The notes under the pieces were generated by a model. It was not told the origin of the DNA, searched no databases, and saw nothing but the letters and a program-made list of their open reading frames with translations. A program made the position numbers and the translations under genes. A stretch of DNA of 64,000 nucleotides from an uncultured Caulobacterales bacterium (lineage in GTDB: Bacteria; Pseudomonadota; Alphaproteobacteria; Caulobacterales; Maricaulaceae), in contig CALFVT010000002.1 in NCBI GenBank assembly GCA_937928165.1, positions 248,001-312,000 on the forward strand, in the 5' to 3' direction. Shown piece by piece: positions 16,942 through 25,155 of the stretch. Position 1 is the first letter of the stretch, and each line of letters opens with the position of its first letter.

Positions 16942-16970
16942 CCCCCTCTGCTTTGCAGAGGGGGTTCATT
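16942..16970 (+). terminator. Strong rho-independent terminator
   Basis: A 10-bp perfect stem CCCCCTCTGC / GCAGAGGGGG with a TTT loop, flanked by an A-T pair and followed by TTCATTTTT. It would end transcription of the MBL gene, or of a short RNA starting near 16865. Confidence 0.85.
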
Positions 16971-17095
16971 TTTGCCCCTTATTATATTTATAAAACCCTG
17001 CGGTTAATGAGGGCCATTTATGGGAACGGAATTTTTAATTTCGCCTCTTCCGCGAAGGAGTTGGCGGGCGCGTTCATTCGGGGGTAAAAGCTTAT

Positions 17096-17638
17096 ATGAA
17101 AAAATATATATTACCGAGTTTATTAGCCGTGATAGCCCTTTCGACCGCAATCCCTGCGGCGGCCTGCCATGATATTGCAGGGGCAAGTTCAACAGTTCAG
17201 TCTTGCGAAAGCGGCGTTAAAGTTTACCGCGGCCAGCAAAGCGGCCCAGATTTTCGCTATGCGGCACTTGAGCAAAACCGCAATATCGCCGAAGCTCGCG
17301 CCCGCGAAGCTGAGGCCCGCGCCCGTATTGCCGAAGCGAGAGCCGAGCAAGCGCGTTTATCCAACCGCCGAGGTTTCGCACAAAATAGCTTTGGGCAAAA
17401 TAATTTCCCCTCTAACGGCGCTTTTCGCCGGGCGTTTCTTGTGCCGCAAGTGGGGTTTGGGTTTCGTAATTTATCAACGCCGTTAAATTTATCATCCCCT
17501 GTGGTTGGCGGTGATTTTACCCGTGGCCGATTGGCGGGACGGGGGCTTAGTAATCAAACGGGACTTACAGCAGGCATTCGTCTTGGTACGACACGGTTTA
17601 TTCCCGGCGCAACATCGCGCCCACCTGCTGGGCGTTAA
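17096..17638 (+). CDS. Secreted Ala/Glu/Arg-rich coiled-coil protein, unknown
   Basis: A 180-residue protein with a typical signal peptide (KKYILPSLLAVIALSTAIPAAA). Residues 60-88 form a strongly charged helix with the repeated pattern ARxAEARA, most likely a coiled coil. The C-terminal half is low-complexity, rich in Gly, Arg, Ser, Asn and Phe, ending SRPPAGR. Two cysteines (in AACHDI and QSCESG) could be linked after export. No enzyme motif is seen. It is followed by a terminator, so it is transcribed alone. Function unknown; a structural role in the envelope is inference. Confidence 0.65.
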   Translation: MKKYILPSLLAVIALSTAIPAAACHDIAGASSTVQSCESGVKVYRGQQSGPDFRYAALEQNRNIAEARAREAEARARIAEARAEQARLSNRRGFAQNSFGQNNFPSNGAFRRAFLVPQVGFGFRNLSTPLNLSSPVVGGDFTRGRLAGRGLSNQTGLTAGIRLGTTRFIPGATSRPPAGR

Positions 17639-17669
17639 CCCGGTGATTATAGGCTAGATTTTTAAAGCT

Positions 17670-17697
17670 GGCCTGTTTTAAAAGACAGGCCGTTTTA
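17670..17697 (+). terminator. Rho-independent terminator
   Basis: A 7-bp stem GGCCTGT / ACAGGCC around an 8-base loop, followed by GTTTTAA. It lies between convergent genes and can end transcription of the secreted coiled-coil protein; the A-rich stretch on the other side is weak. Confidence 0.7.
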
Positions 17698-17708
17698 ACG
17701 TGATCTGT

Positions 17709-18461
17709 TTACTTGCTTTGGCGCTGCGCACAAAATGGGCAATTTGGATCTTTAGGGAGGGCAATCTTGCGGCTACCCCCGCTTAGCCCGTCATAAAGAA
17801 AGAGTGAGCCCGCAAGGCTGTCCCCTGCATTCGTTAGATATTTAACCGCTTCAAGAGCCATCATAGACCCAATGACCCCCGCGAGGGCGCCAATGATTCC
17901 GGCTTGCGCGCAGCTTTGTTCATCAGGCGGGATGTCCGGTACAAAGCATCGGTAACAAGGGGCGGAATTTTCCGTATTAAATAATCCGATCTGGCCATTA
18001 AACCGCCCTACCGCGCCCGATAGCAGGGGAATCCCATGGGCATAAGAGGCCTGATTAACCGCAAAACGCGCCGTAAAACTATCTGTGCCGTCCAAAATAA
18101 GGTCGTGACCCTTTAAAAGCCTAGGAGCATTGGCGTGCGTGAGGCGATCTTTTACGGCGTCAATATCAAGGGCTGAATTAAGCGCGGTCAACTGCTGCGC
18201 TAATATATCCGCTTTGGGCCGGCCAATATGATCTTGGGTGAACTGAATTTGCCGCTGCAGGTTGGATATATCCACATGATCATCGTCGATAATGGTTATC
18301 TGGCCAATTCCGGCGGCGGCGGCATATAGCGCCGCGGGCCCGCCAAGCCCACCTGCACCGATAATCACAATGCGAGAGGATAAAAGCTTATTTTGCCCCG
18401 GCCCGCCAATTTCTTTCAAAACGAGATGACGCGCATATCGCTGAACTTGCTCGGGGGTCAT
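17709..18461 (-). CDS. moeB: MoeB/ThiF-type adenylyltransferase
   Basis: A 250-residue E1-like enzyme that adenylates the C-terminal Gly-Gly of a sulfur-carrier protein (MoaD or ThiS). The ATP site begins with IGAGGLGGPAALYAA (about 35-48), followed by DDDHVDISNLQRQ with the conserved Asp, Asn and Arg. Two CxxC pairs (Cys169/172 and Cys241/244) bind zinc; Cys184 sits in EQSCAQAGI at the usual active-site cysteine position. No rhodanese domain is fused, so it is the short MoeB/ThiF class; which carrier it serves cannot be told from the window because no moa or thi genes are near. Confidence 0.9.
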   Translation of the reverse strand: MTPEQVQRYARHLVLKEIGGPGQNKLLSSRIVIIGAGGLGGPAALYAAAAGIGQITIIDDDHVDISNLQRQIQFTQDHIGRPKADILAQQLTALNSALDIDAVKDRLTHANAPRLLKGHDLILDGTDSFTARFAVNQASYAHGIPLLSGAVGRFNGQIGLFNTENSAPCYRCFVPDIPPDEQSCAQAGIIGALAGVIGSMMALEAVKYLTNAGDSLAGSLFLYDGLSGGSRKIALPKDPNCPFCAQRQSK

Positions 18462-18479
18462 AAGCTATGTTTAAAGCCT

Positions 18480-19460
18480 TTACGCGGGTTTAATAAATTT
18501 AAGGGTCATGCGGTTTGATTCCCCAATAGCCTGCATTTTAGAGCGGAGCTCTGGGTTCTCGCGGCTTGTCCCTAGAGTGGGCGGCAGACGCCAGACATTA
18601 TCGTCCGTGGTGGGAATATCGCGCGGATTGGCGTTTATATCCGACTCAGCAGCCAATTCAAACCCGGCCTTCTCCATTTGCGCAATTACATATGAGGCCT
18701 TTAAATAGCCATTATTACCATCCGCCCAGTTATCTTCAATATTCTCGGGGGCTTGATGCTGAACAATGCCAACAATCCCGCCCGGTTTTAACAGGCCGTG
18801 AAGCTGCGATAGGGCCGCGTCCATATAGCCGCCTTTGTCATTAAACCGCGCCAGATTATGTAGGGCGCGTACCATTATTACCATATCTACTTGGCCGTTA
18901 TAATTGGCTGGGATTTGGTTAAAGCTATGGCCTGATAGGTGGCTCATGGGGCCGTCCGTACTGGCGGCCATATCAGTTTCCCACTTTTTCGCCCAACCCT
19001 TGCGGTCTTCGATAAATTTAGGGGTCGCAAAACCGCCAAATTCAGCCCACATACCAATATTATAATCAATGCCGATAATATGCCCTTCTGTGCCAAGGTA
19101 AGGGCCCATGATTTTTGTATACCAACCACCGCCGGGCAGAATCTCGGCCACGGCCATGCCGGGTTTCACGCCGAAGAACTCGAGGGTGTCTTTTGGGCGG
19201 CGCGCATTATAACGGGCTTTCACCGTGTCGGGCTGGGCCGCTAATATCTCTGTTAAAGGGGTAAAAGCCGCGGCCTTTGATGTTGCCCTCGTTGCCACGG
19301 CGGTTTGCTGGGCGGCCTCTTGGGCTTGGTCAGCGGCATTATTTGCTGCGGTGCCCACAGTCTGCGCTGCATTTTTCGCCGAATTGACGGCGCTATCTTT
19401 TGCGCCAGAGCAGGCGGCCAAACTTATGACGGCGGCAGTGATAAGGAAAGAACGGATCAT
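18480..19460 (-). CDS. Exported class I methyltransferase-like lipoprotein
   Basis: The ATG at 19460 has GGAG upstream and gives 326 residues beginning with a signal peptide and lipobox (SLAAC, Cys17). A 45-residue Ala/Gln/Asn-rich spacer follows. From about residue 90 there is a Rossmann methyltransferase fold: VKPGMAVAEILPGGGWYTKIM (motif I), IIGIDYN (motif II) and VDMVIMVRALHNL (motif IV). This resembles the COG4798 predicted methyltransferases, which also carry signal peptides. S-adenosylmethionine is not known in the periplasm, so activity there is unclear. The 3' end is 18 nt from moeB. Confidence 0.82.
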   Translation of the reverse strand: MIRSFLITAAVISLAACSGAKDSAVNSAKNAAQTVGTAANNAADQAQEAAQQTAVATRATSKAAAFTPLTEILAAQPDTVKARYNARRPKDTLEFFGVKPGMAVAEILPGGGWYTKIMGPYLGTEGHIIGIDYNIGMWAEFGGFATPKFIEDRKGWAKKWETDMAASTDGPMSHLSGHSFNQIPANYNGQVDMVIMVRALHNLARFNDKGGYMDAALSQLHGLLKPGGIVGIVQHQAPENIEDNWADGNNGYLKASYVIAQMEKAGFELAAESDINANPRDIPTTDDNVWRLPPTLGTSRENPELRSKMQAIGESNRMTLKFIKPA

Positions 19461-19482
19461 GTCAGGCTCCATGATGAAAGGC

Positions 19483-20466
19483 TTATGATGTTTGCGTAGT
19501 GTCGTGAAACTGCCCGTGATGACGGTAGCGTACGAGGTATTTGGGCACGATAGACGCGATAGTTTCAAGTTGAAGTCCAAGGTCTTGAGCGGTTTTAACG
19601 CCGCTTTCGGGGACAATATTATCACGCTTTAATAAGGCGACTTGATCGCGGGTTAAAATGGGAGTGACGAAAGGTAGTTTTCCAGATACCTCCCCAAAAA
19701 GGCCAATCATATCGGCGGCAAACCACGGCAGGGGCAGCAAGAGGCGGCGGCGGTCAATATGTTTAAGGATAAACTCCATAAGCTCTTTGAAGCTGTATAT
19801 TTCCGGCCCGCCAAGGGCATAGGTGTCTCCCCCAAAGCTTTTACCTTCAGAACTAGTCCGTAGACATTGAGCCACGGCTTCGGCCACATCACCGGCGTAG
19901 ATCGGCTGGAACTTTGTTTGCCCGCCGCCAATTAAAGGCAGGGCAGGGCTAAGCTGGCTCATGGCGGCAAATTGATTAAAGAAATTATCTTCAGGCCCAA
20001 ATACAATAGAGGGGCGCAAAATGTTGGCGCTCGGGATATACGCCCGCAAAAGCTCCTCGCCTTTAGCCTTTGTGCGCGCATAATCCGAATCGGCATTGAT
20101 ATCTGCACCAAGAGCAGAGATGTGAACGCAATTTTTAATTCCCGCGTCTTCGCAGGCCTTGCCCAGAATGTCACTGCCTTGAACGTGAATGGCTTCAAAA
20201 CTCTGTTGACCCGTTTCAAATAATAGGGCGGCGAGGTTAACCACCGCATCTGCGCCGTTTACCGCCCGCGCGACAGAGTCTGCAAAGCGTAGATTGGCCT
20301 GCACAAGCTGGACTTGGCCGACATTGCCGATAACTTTAAGGTCAAGCCCTGTATGGGGGCGGCGCATAGCCACCCGTACACGCCATCCATCTTGCACAAG
20401 GGCGCGAACAACATATTTTCCAATGAAGCCGGAGCCGCCAAAGACTGTGACCAAACCTTTATTCAT
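19483..20466 (-). CDS. NDUFA9-like SDR (complex I accessory-type)
   Basis: A 327-residue atypical short-chain dehydrogenase with the N-terminal NAD(P) motif VTVFGGSGFIGKYVVRAL and VHISALGADINADSDYARTKAKGE, the region holding the Tyr/Lys active-site positions. The YAGDVAEAVAQCL stretch and the C-terminal arrangement match alphaproteobacterial complex I NDUFA9 subunit family proteins, which bind NADPH and help assemble or stabilise NADH:quinone oxidoreductase. It is 22 nt upstream of the methyltransferase. No nuo genes are in the window, so involvement in complex I is an extrapolation from the family. Confidence 0.85.
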   Translation of the reverse strand: MNKGLVTVFGGSGFIGKYVVRALVQDGWRVRVAMRRPHTGLDLKVIGNVGQVQLVQANLRFADSVARAVNGADAVVNLAALLFETGQQSFEAIHVQGSDILGKACEDAGIKNCVHISALGADINADSDYARTKAKGEELLRAYIPSANILRPSIVFGPEDNFFNQFAAMSQLSPALPLIGGGQTKFQPIYAGDVAEAVAQCLRTSSEGKSFGGDTYALGGPEIYSFKELMEFILKHIDRRRLLLPLPWFAADMIGLFGEVSGKLPFVTPILTRDQVALLKRDNIVPESGVKTAQDLGLQLETIASIVPKYLVRYRHHGQFHDTTQTS

Positions 20467-20532
20467 GACTGAATGTCCTTTTGTTTACAGCCGGTGGATT
20501 AGCGGGAAATCGGTGTAAAGTCTATCCCGATT

Positions 20533-21009
20533 TTAATCTGGGTGGCTGCGCTGTAAATGATGTATAAGCCCGCTGCTGGCCATTTCAATGAGACCAATTA
20601 CCGTTTGAAATCCGTCTGCCCCGCCGTAATAAGGATCGGGCACATCCTGAGCAGCGGCCTTGGGCGCAAAATCAAGAAAGCGCGATAAATGGCCAGAATA
20701 ACCCGGCGGGCATAAATCCCGTAGATCAGATAAATTACGGCTATCCATGGCCAAGATATAATCAAAGCGGCTGAAATCGGACTTTATGACTTTCCGGGCC
20801 GCTTGGCCGGAAAAATCATAGCCGCGCTGAGTGCCGTAATCAACGCTACGGATATCAGGGGGCTCGCCAATATGCCACGCGCCTGTTCCGGCGCTATCAA
20901 TGATACAGCTCAGCCCCGCTTGCTGGGAATAGCGGCGAAATACGGCTTCGGCGGTGGGAGAGCGGCAAATATTACCAAGACAGACAAATAAGATAGCGGG
21001 CGGGTTCAT
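20533..21009 (-). CDS. Low-molecular-weight protein tyrosine phosphatase
   Basis: A 158-residue cytosolic phosphatase. The P-loop CLGNICRSP places the nucleophile Cys10 and Arg16, and the general acid Asp is in VPDPYYGG. It dephosphorylates phosphotyrosine in proteins; in many bacteria the partner is a tyrosine kinase of exopolysaccharide export, but none is adjacent here. ATG 21009 is preferred; an upstream TTG at 21024 adds five residues. Confidence 0.93.
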   Translation of the reverse strand: MNPPAILFVCLGNICRSPTAEAVFRRYSQQAGLSCIIDSAGTGAWHIGEPPDIRSVDYGTQRGYDFSGQAARKVIKSDFSRFDYILAMDSRNLSDLRDLCPPGYSGHLSRFLDFAPKAAAQDVPDPYYGGADGFQTVIGLIEMASSGLIHHLQRSHPD

Positions 21010-21177
21010 AGGCTCACTTACCAAGACTAGGGACGAAAGTCACTTATCCATTGAGATAGGCCTTTAGCATCTTGTAGCATAACGCCTTAGATTTAAGTTC
21101 AAAGCCGTGCTTATCAAGATTATGTTAGCTCTGTGCGCAAAGCTTGCGCTTTATCCCTTGAGGGTTAGAAGCGCCTT

Positions 21178-21933
21178 ATGTCTAGATTTATCACGCTTTT
21201 TATGACCGCCATTTTTTTTCTGGCTTTTAATACTCCCCTTAGCGCTTTTGCGCAAGCCGGCCCTCCACCAGCCTCTTCCCCCTCTGGCCCAACAGTTGCA
21301 GACCCTGTGCAGGCGGCTTTTGAGAAACAGCTTGCAAGCCCGCTATTTTCTCCGGCGATTGATTATGAGGCGATACCGCGCCTTGAAAATTGCCGCGATG
21401 AAGTGCCGCGCAACTTACGCTATCATAATTGCCGCGATAGCCGCGCGGTCTACACGGCGGCCCTCAAAGCGGCTAAGGCAAGAAATCGTCCATTGGCGGT
21501 GTTTTTTGGCTTTAATAAATGTCCCTATTGCGCCGTTTTGCATAAGCAGATTTTTGATCCGGCGCGGCCCATGCGCGACGGCAACCTTGTTCGTTACCTA
21601 AGTTCTGAAGCGATTGAGGATTATGGCCGTAGTGGGCAACCGTTAAATTTGCCTTATGTGAATATCCATGCCCGCGTGCCGCACGGGGTTAAGCTTGCCG
21701 ATGATATTGGCGCAACGGCTCTGGCGAAAACCCGTGGGTGGCACCGCGTCTGGTCGCCCTTTATCGTTTTTATTGATCCTGAAACAGAACAGCTCGTGAG
21801 CCAAAGCTATTGGGAAGCGCCGGAAACTCATTGCGACCCTATTGCGGATTTTGCGGTGAACCTCGAAGAACTCGGCACCGTTAAAACCGGCAAGCCCGTA
21901 ACGGTGCGAAAGCGCTGTAAACGTAAAACCTAG
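21178..21933 (+). CDS. Exported thioredoxin-fold protein, CPYC motif
   Basis: A 251-residue protein with a signal peptide (to about AFAQA, residue 27) and a Pro/Ser linker. The thioredoxin-like domain carries GFNKCPYCAVLHKQ, where Cys115 and Cys118 form the redox pair; CPYC is typical of glutaredoxin and DsbA/C-like oxidoreductases. Two more cysteines at 72 and 85 lie before the active site and two near the C-terminus (Cys in THCDP and KRCKR). It probably makes, breaks or isomerises disulfides in the periplasm. It converges with the DUF188 gene, overlapping its 3' end by four bases. Confidence 0.78.
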   Translation: MSRFITLFMTAIFFLAFNTPLSAFAQAGPPPASSPSGPTVADPVQAAFEKQLASPLFSPAIDYEAIPRLENCRDEVPRNLRYHNCRDSRAVYTAALKAAKARNRPLAVFFGFNKCPYCAVLHKQIFDPARPMRDGNLVRYLSSEAIEDYGRSGQPLNLPYVNIHARVPHGVKLADDIGATALAKTRGWHRVWSPFIVFIDPETEQLVSQSYWEAPETHCDPIADFAVNLEELGTVKTGKPVTVRKRCKRKT

Positions 21934-22388
21934 TTGCGTTTTAACTGCTCGCAGGCCAGATGTAGGGCCTCTAAAAAGCGCGAGCGGTCTTTATGAGTAA
22001 AGGGCGGCGGCCCGCCGATATTGGGCATATCCGCCCCGGCGCGAAGGTCTGCCATAATCGCGCGGGTCGCAATGGCCCCGCCAATAGAGTCTTTATCAAA
22101 TCGGCGTCCATTGGGCCGTATGACCACGGCGGCCTTATCCAAGCACCTCTCCGCGAGGAGTATATCGGCTGTGATGACAATACTCACCGGGCCGCATTGC
22201 TCTGCAATATAATCATCGGCGGCGTCGAAATTATCGGTAACGGTTATGCTGCGAATGAGCGGTTCACGGGGGACACGTAGAAAGCTATTACTGACCACGC
22301 TCACGGAGATGTTGTGCCGCCTTGCAACCTTATAACATTCCTCGCGGACAGGGCAGGCATCGGCGTCGATATAAATATGTAGTGTCAT
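21930..22388 (-). CDS. YaiI/YqxD family (DUF188) protein
   Basis: A 152-residue protein with the signature of the YaiI/YqxD family: IYIDADACPVREECYKVARR at the N-terminus, VITADILLAERCLDKAAVVIRPNGR in the middle and TRAIMADLRAGAD near the end. The fold is PIN-like and nuclease activity has been proposed, with the N-terminal Asp residues as metal ligands. Function is not established. It is probably transcribed after the sirtuin gene, 46 nt upstream. Confidence 0.92.
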   Translation of the reverse strand: MTLHIYIDADACPVREECYKVARRHNISVSVVSNSFLRVPREPLIRSITVTDNFDAADDYIAEQCGPVSIVITADILLAERCLDKAAVVIRPNGRRFDKDSIGGAIATRAIMADLRAGADMPNIGGPPPFTHKDRSRFLEALHLACEQLKRN

Positions 22389-22434
22389 GAATATGGGCGG
22401 CCTTAAAGATTTGAAGTCAACGACTTATACCGTC

Positions 22435-23136
22435 TTAAAGCCCTTGTAAAATTTCTGTACACCATTGGGGCACAAGCTCTCCGGCTTTACCGAGGCGGGT
22501 TTGATTAAAATAATTTGAGCCTTCTGAAGGCTCAAGATTTATTTCAAGGGTGTCTTTATTGAGGCTTTGCGCCATATTGACAAAACCTGCCGCCGGATAA
22601 ACGGCCCCGCTTGTCCCAATGGAAACGAAAAGATCACATGTGGTCAGGGCTGCCTCAATCTCTTCCATGAAAAAGGGCGTTTCTCCGAACCAGACAATAT
22701 CCGGACGCATGACGCCATGATGACATATCTCGCAGGCCATATCCACAGAGGTTTTGCTTGTAAAAACTCTGCGCTCATTGCAGTGAGTGCAGCGGATAGA
22801 ATTAAGCTCTCCGTGCATATGTAAAATGTTTTTTTGGCCGGCCCGCTCATGTAAATCATCGACATTTTGCGTCACAAGTGTGAACTGTCCGCCCTTAGCC
22901 GTCAGGGCCGTTTCAAGGGCGGCGAGGGCTTTATGGGCTGGATTGGGGATAACCGTTTTTAGGGCCGTGCGCCGCTCATTATAAAAGCGGTGCACAAGGG
23001 CAGGGTTTTTGGCAAAAGCTTCGGGAGTTGCGATCTGCTGAACGGGATAATGATCCCATAACCCGCCATTAGCGCGAAAGGTTGAGAGCCCGCTTTCAGC
23101 AGATATGCCTGCGCCGGTGAGGATAAGAATGTTCAT
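22435..23136 (-). CDS. cobB: NAD-dependent protein deacylase CobB (sirtuin)
   Basis: A 233-residue class III sirtuin. The NAD site begins with ILTGAGISAESGLSTFR, and TQNVDDLHERAG and HMHGE (catalytic His108) follow. The zinc site is Cys116/119 and Cys135/138. Tyr52 and Arg55 (FYNERR) are the pair that favours succinyl/malonyl-lysine substrates in this class, so desuccinylation is expected as well as deacetylation. Length is normal. It removes acyl groups from metabolic enzymes at the cost of NAD. Confidence 0.94.
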   Translation of the reverse strand: MNILILTGAGISAESGLSTFRANGGLWDHYPVQQIATPEAFAKNPALVHRFYNERRTALKTVIPNPAHKALAALETALTAKGGQFTLVTQNVDDLHERAGQKNILHMHGELNSIRCTHCNERRVFTSKTSVDMACEICHHGVMRPDIVWFGETPFFMEEIEAALTTCDLFVSIGTSGAVYPAAGFVNMAQSLNKDTLEINLEPSEGSNYFNQTRLGKAGELVPQWCTEILQGL

Positions 23137-23194
23137 AAGCAGTCTTAGGCGGCTCCGGGCCTATAGACAAGACGGCTTAAGGGTTTGCTGTAAA

Positions 23195-25054
23195 TTATGC
23201 AGAGTTTTTTTGTGCTGGTTTAGGGTTCTGTACTGCTGACTGCGGCGCGGTGGTGTCCTTATCAATTTGGCGTAAGATTTCAGTTAAATCTTGGACGCCA
23301 TTAAATATGTCATTATGATTTAAGTGAGGCGGCGCGGCACTATTAATTTGCGGTGCGCTATCTGTTTGTAATGTGTTGTCTATTGCCGCCAAGTCTTCGC
23401 GGTCATCGCTCATGGCTTCGATCAGGCTGGATAAATCATTAAGGTGGGCTAATGGCTCGCTCGGTGTAGGTGGTGGCTGCGGTGTCGGGAGCTTTGGCGA
23501 GTCTGGAGGCTTTGGCGCTTCTGTGGATGATAAAGCCGGTAATATAATAGGCGGGCTTTGGGGCGGCATTAGCCCGCTTAGTTTTGCCTCCTCGGCGTGA
23601 ATTTTTAAACCGTCCACATCTTTACGGAGGTCATCCGGGGCGGACCATGTCATATCAAAGCTAAAGCTTGTCCCTTTGCCAAGGGTAGAGGTGAGCTTAA
23701 GCGTTGTGTCCATTGCCTGCATTAATTTTTGCACTAGAGATAAGCCAATGCCCATGCCGCCATAAGCCCGGGTTTTAGAGGTGTCGGCCTGTGAGAAGGC
23801 TTGAAAAATAGCCACACGGTCAGCCTCTGACATGCCAATGCCCGTGTCTTGGAGCGTAATGCCAATCGTGCTGCGGCCCTGCTTTATATCAACGGCGCTT
23901 GTTTTATCTTCGATATGCAGCCGAATATAACCATGATTCGTAAATTTAACGGCGTTGGAGCTAAGTTTTTCAATAATCAAAGCCGTATAATGATCATCAC
24001 CATATATAATTTCAGGGCAATGTGGATCAATCTGAATAAAGAACTCAAGTCCCTTTGCCTGCGCGTCTTTCAAAGGAATTTTAACCGCGTCTTCGACCAT
24101 GGTTTTAAGGGTAAAGGGTTCCGACTTTAGGGTGACGTGATTCCCGTTAAGGGTTGCAAAGTCTAAAATATCTTGGATAATTTTTAGCATGGCCTCACTG
24201 GATTTATCCATAACGCTTAACATATAGCGTTGTTTGTCTGTCAGCTCCGTTTGCTCCAAGACTTGTATCATGCCCATTACCCCGTTCATCGGCGTGCGCA
24301 TTTCATGGCTCATGGTATCAAGAAAATCTGATTTAATCTGTGATGTTTTTTTGGCTTCCTCTAATTGCACTCGTGCAAGGCTGGCTTGATGATTAATTTC
24401 GGTGACTTGCATTTCCATCTCTTTTTCATAGGCCATGAGGCGGTCTGCCCGTAATGCGCCAATCGCCAGAAATCCTGCAAATGTTAGAAGTGCGATCATA
24501 CGTTCGACTTCTGCGCCAAGTAGAAGTTTTGAGCTTGTTATAAATTCACTATAGCTATGGGTTGTTTCTGCGCCGCCCATTTTAAAACTGGCAATTATAA
24601 TCCCCCAAGACAGCGCGGCAGTAATGCCGCATAAGATGGTTTGTCTGGGATTAAACCGCATAGAATGTAGAGCGATCATGACAAAATAAAAAGAAAACGT
24701 CGGCGCTTTATATGAGGCTGCAATCTCGCCATATTGCCAGCTAAAGGCATAAATAATTATGCTGAGGATAATGATGTCAATCGTCGGCGAGGCCCATCCG
24801 AACCACGGGGCCGGGTTTTGTGATTTTACATAGCCCAAACGTACAAGACAAATGACCGGAAAGGTAAAAATAAGTGATTGGACAAATATAACAGGCTTGG
24901 AACTGCTAGATATTTCAACCCCGCCCTTATAAAGTAGTAAAATTGCGATTGAAAACATAACAGAGATGGTGGCAATCATAAGTTCGGTGTTATGCCGCCA
25001 AACATCCTTATGGGGCAATGCCCCGTTAGGGTCTATGTTGAAATATTGCCGCAT
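23195..25054 (-). CDS. Membrane sensor histidine kinase with Pro-rich tail
   Basis: About six transmembrane helices (residues 25-205) form an unidentified membrane sensor. A short coiled coil then leads to a HisKA domain with phosphoacceptor His250 (SHEMRTPMNG), and a HATPase domain: Asn367 in SSNAVKFT, DTGIG at 403 and GGMGIGL at 432. From 471 to the end (619) there is a proline-rich, disordered-looking tail ending with a short acidic helical part; there is no receiver domain, unlike most kinases with this H-box. No response regulator lies nearby, so it is an orphan whose partner is unknown. Convergent/independent: 58 nt separate it from cobB. Confidence 0.86.
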   Translation of the reverse strand: MRQYFNIDPNGALPHKDVWRHNTELMIATISVMFSIAILLLYKGGVEISSSSKPVIFVQSLIFTFPVICLVRLGYVKSQNPAPWFGWASPTIDIIILSIIIYAFSWQYGEIAASYKAPTFSFYFVMIALHSMRFNPRQTILCGITAALSWGIIIASFKMGGAETTHSYSEFITSSKLLLGAEVERMIALLTFAGFLAIGALRADRLMAYEKEMEMQVTEINHQASLARVQLEEAKKTSQIKSDFLDTMSHEMRTPMNGVMGMIQVLEQTELTDKQRYMLSVMDKSSEAMLKIIQDILDFATLNGNHVTLKSEPFTLKTMVEDAVKIPLKDAQAKGLEFFIQIDPHCPEIIYGDDHYTALIIEKLSSNAVKFTNHGYIRLHIEDKTSAVDIKQGRSTIGITLQDTGIGMSEADRVAIFQAFSQADTSKTRAYGGMGIGLSLVQKLMQAMDTTLKLTSTLGKGTSFSFDMTWSAPDDLRKDVDGLKIHAEEAKLSGLMPPQSPPIILPALSSTEAPKPPDSPKLPTPQPPPTPSEPLAHLNDLSSLIEAMSDDREDLAAIDNTLQTDSAPQINSAAPPHLNHNDIFNGVQDLTEILRQIDKDTTAPQSAVQNPKPAQKNSA

Positions 25055-25155
25055 TCACCGCCTACCCTTTTACACCTCAAGGTAGCTTAGGACAAAAAAA
25101 TTAATATGTTTTAAATATTTAAATAATTTTGCAGTGAAGTTTTTTATTTAAATAA

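Noticed and set aside
17004-17192. Minus-strand ORF opposite the secreted coiled-coil protein
   Set aside because: Covers the signal peptide and promoter of a convincing plus-strand gene; no ribosome binding site.
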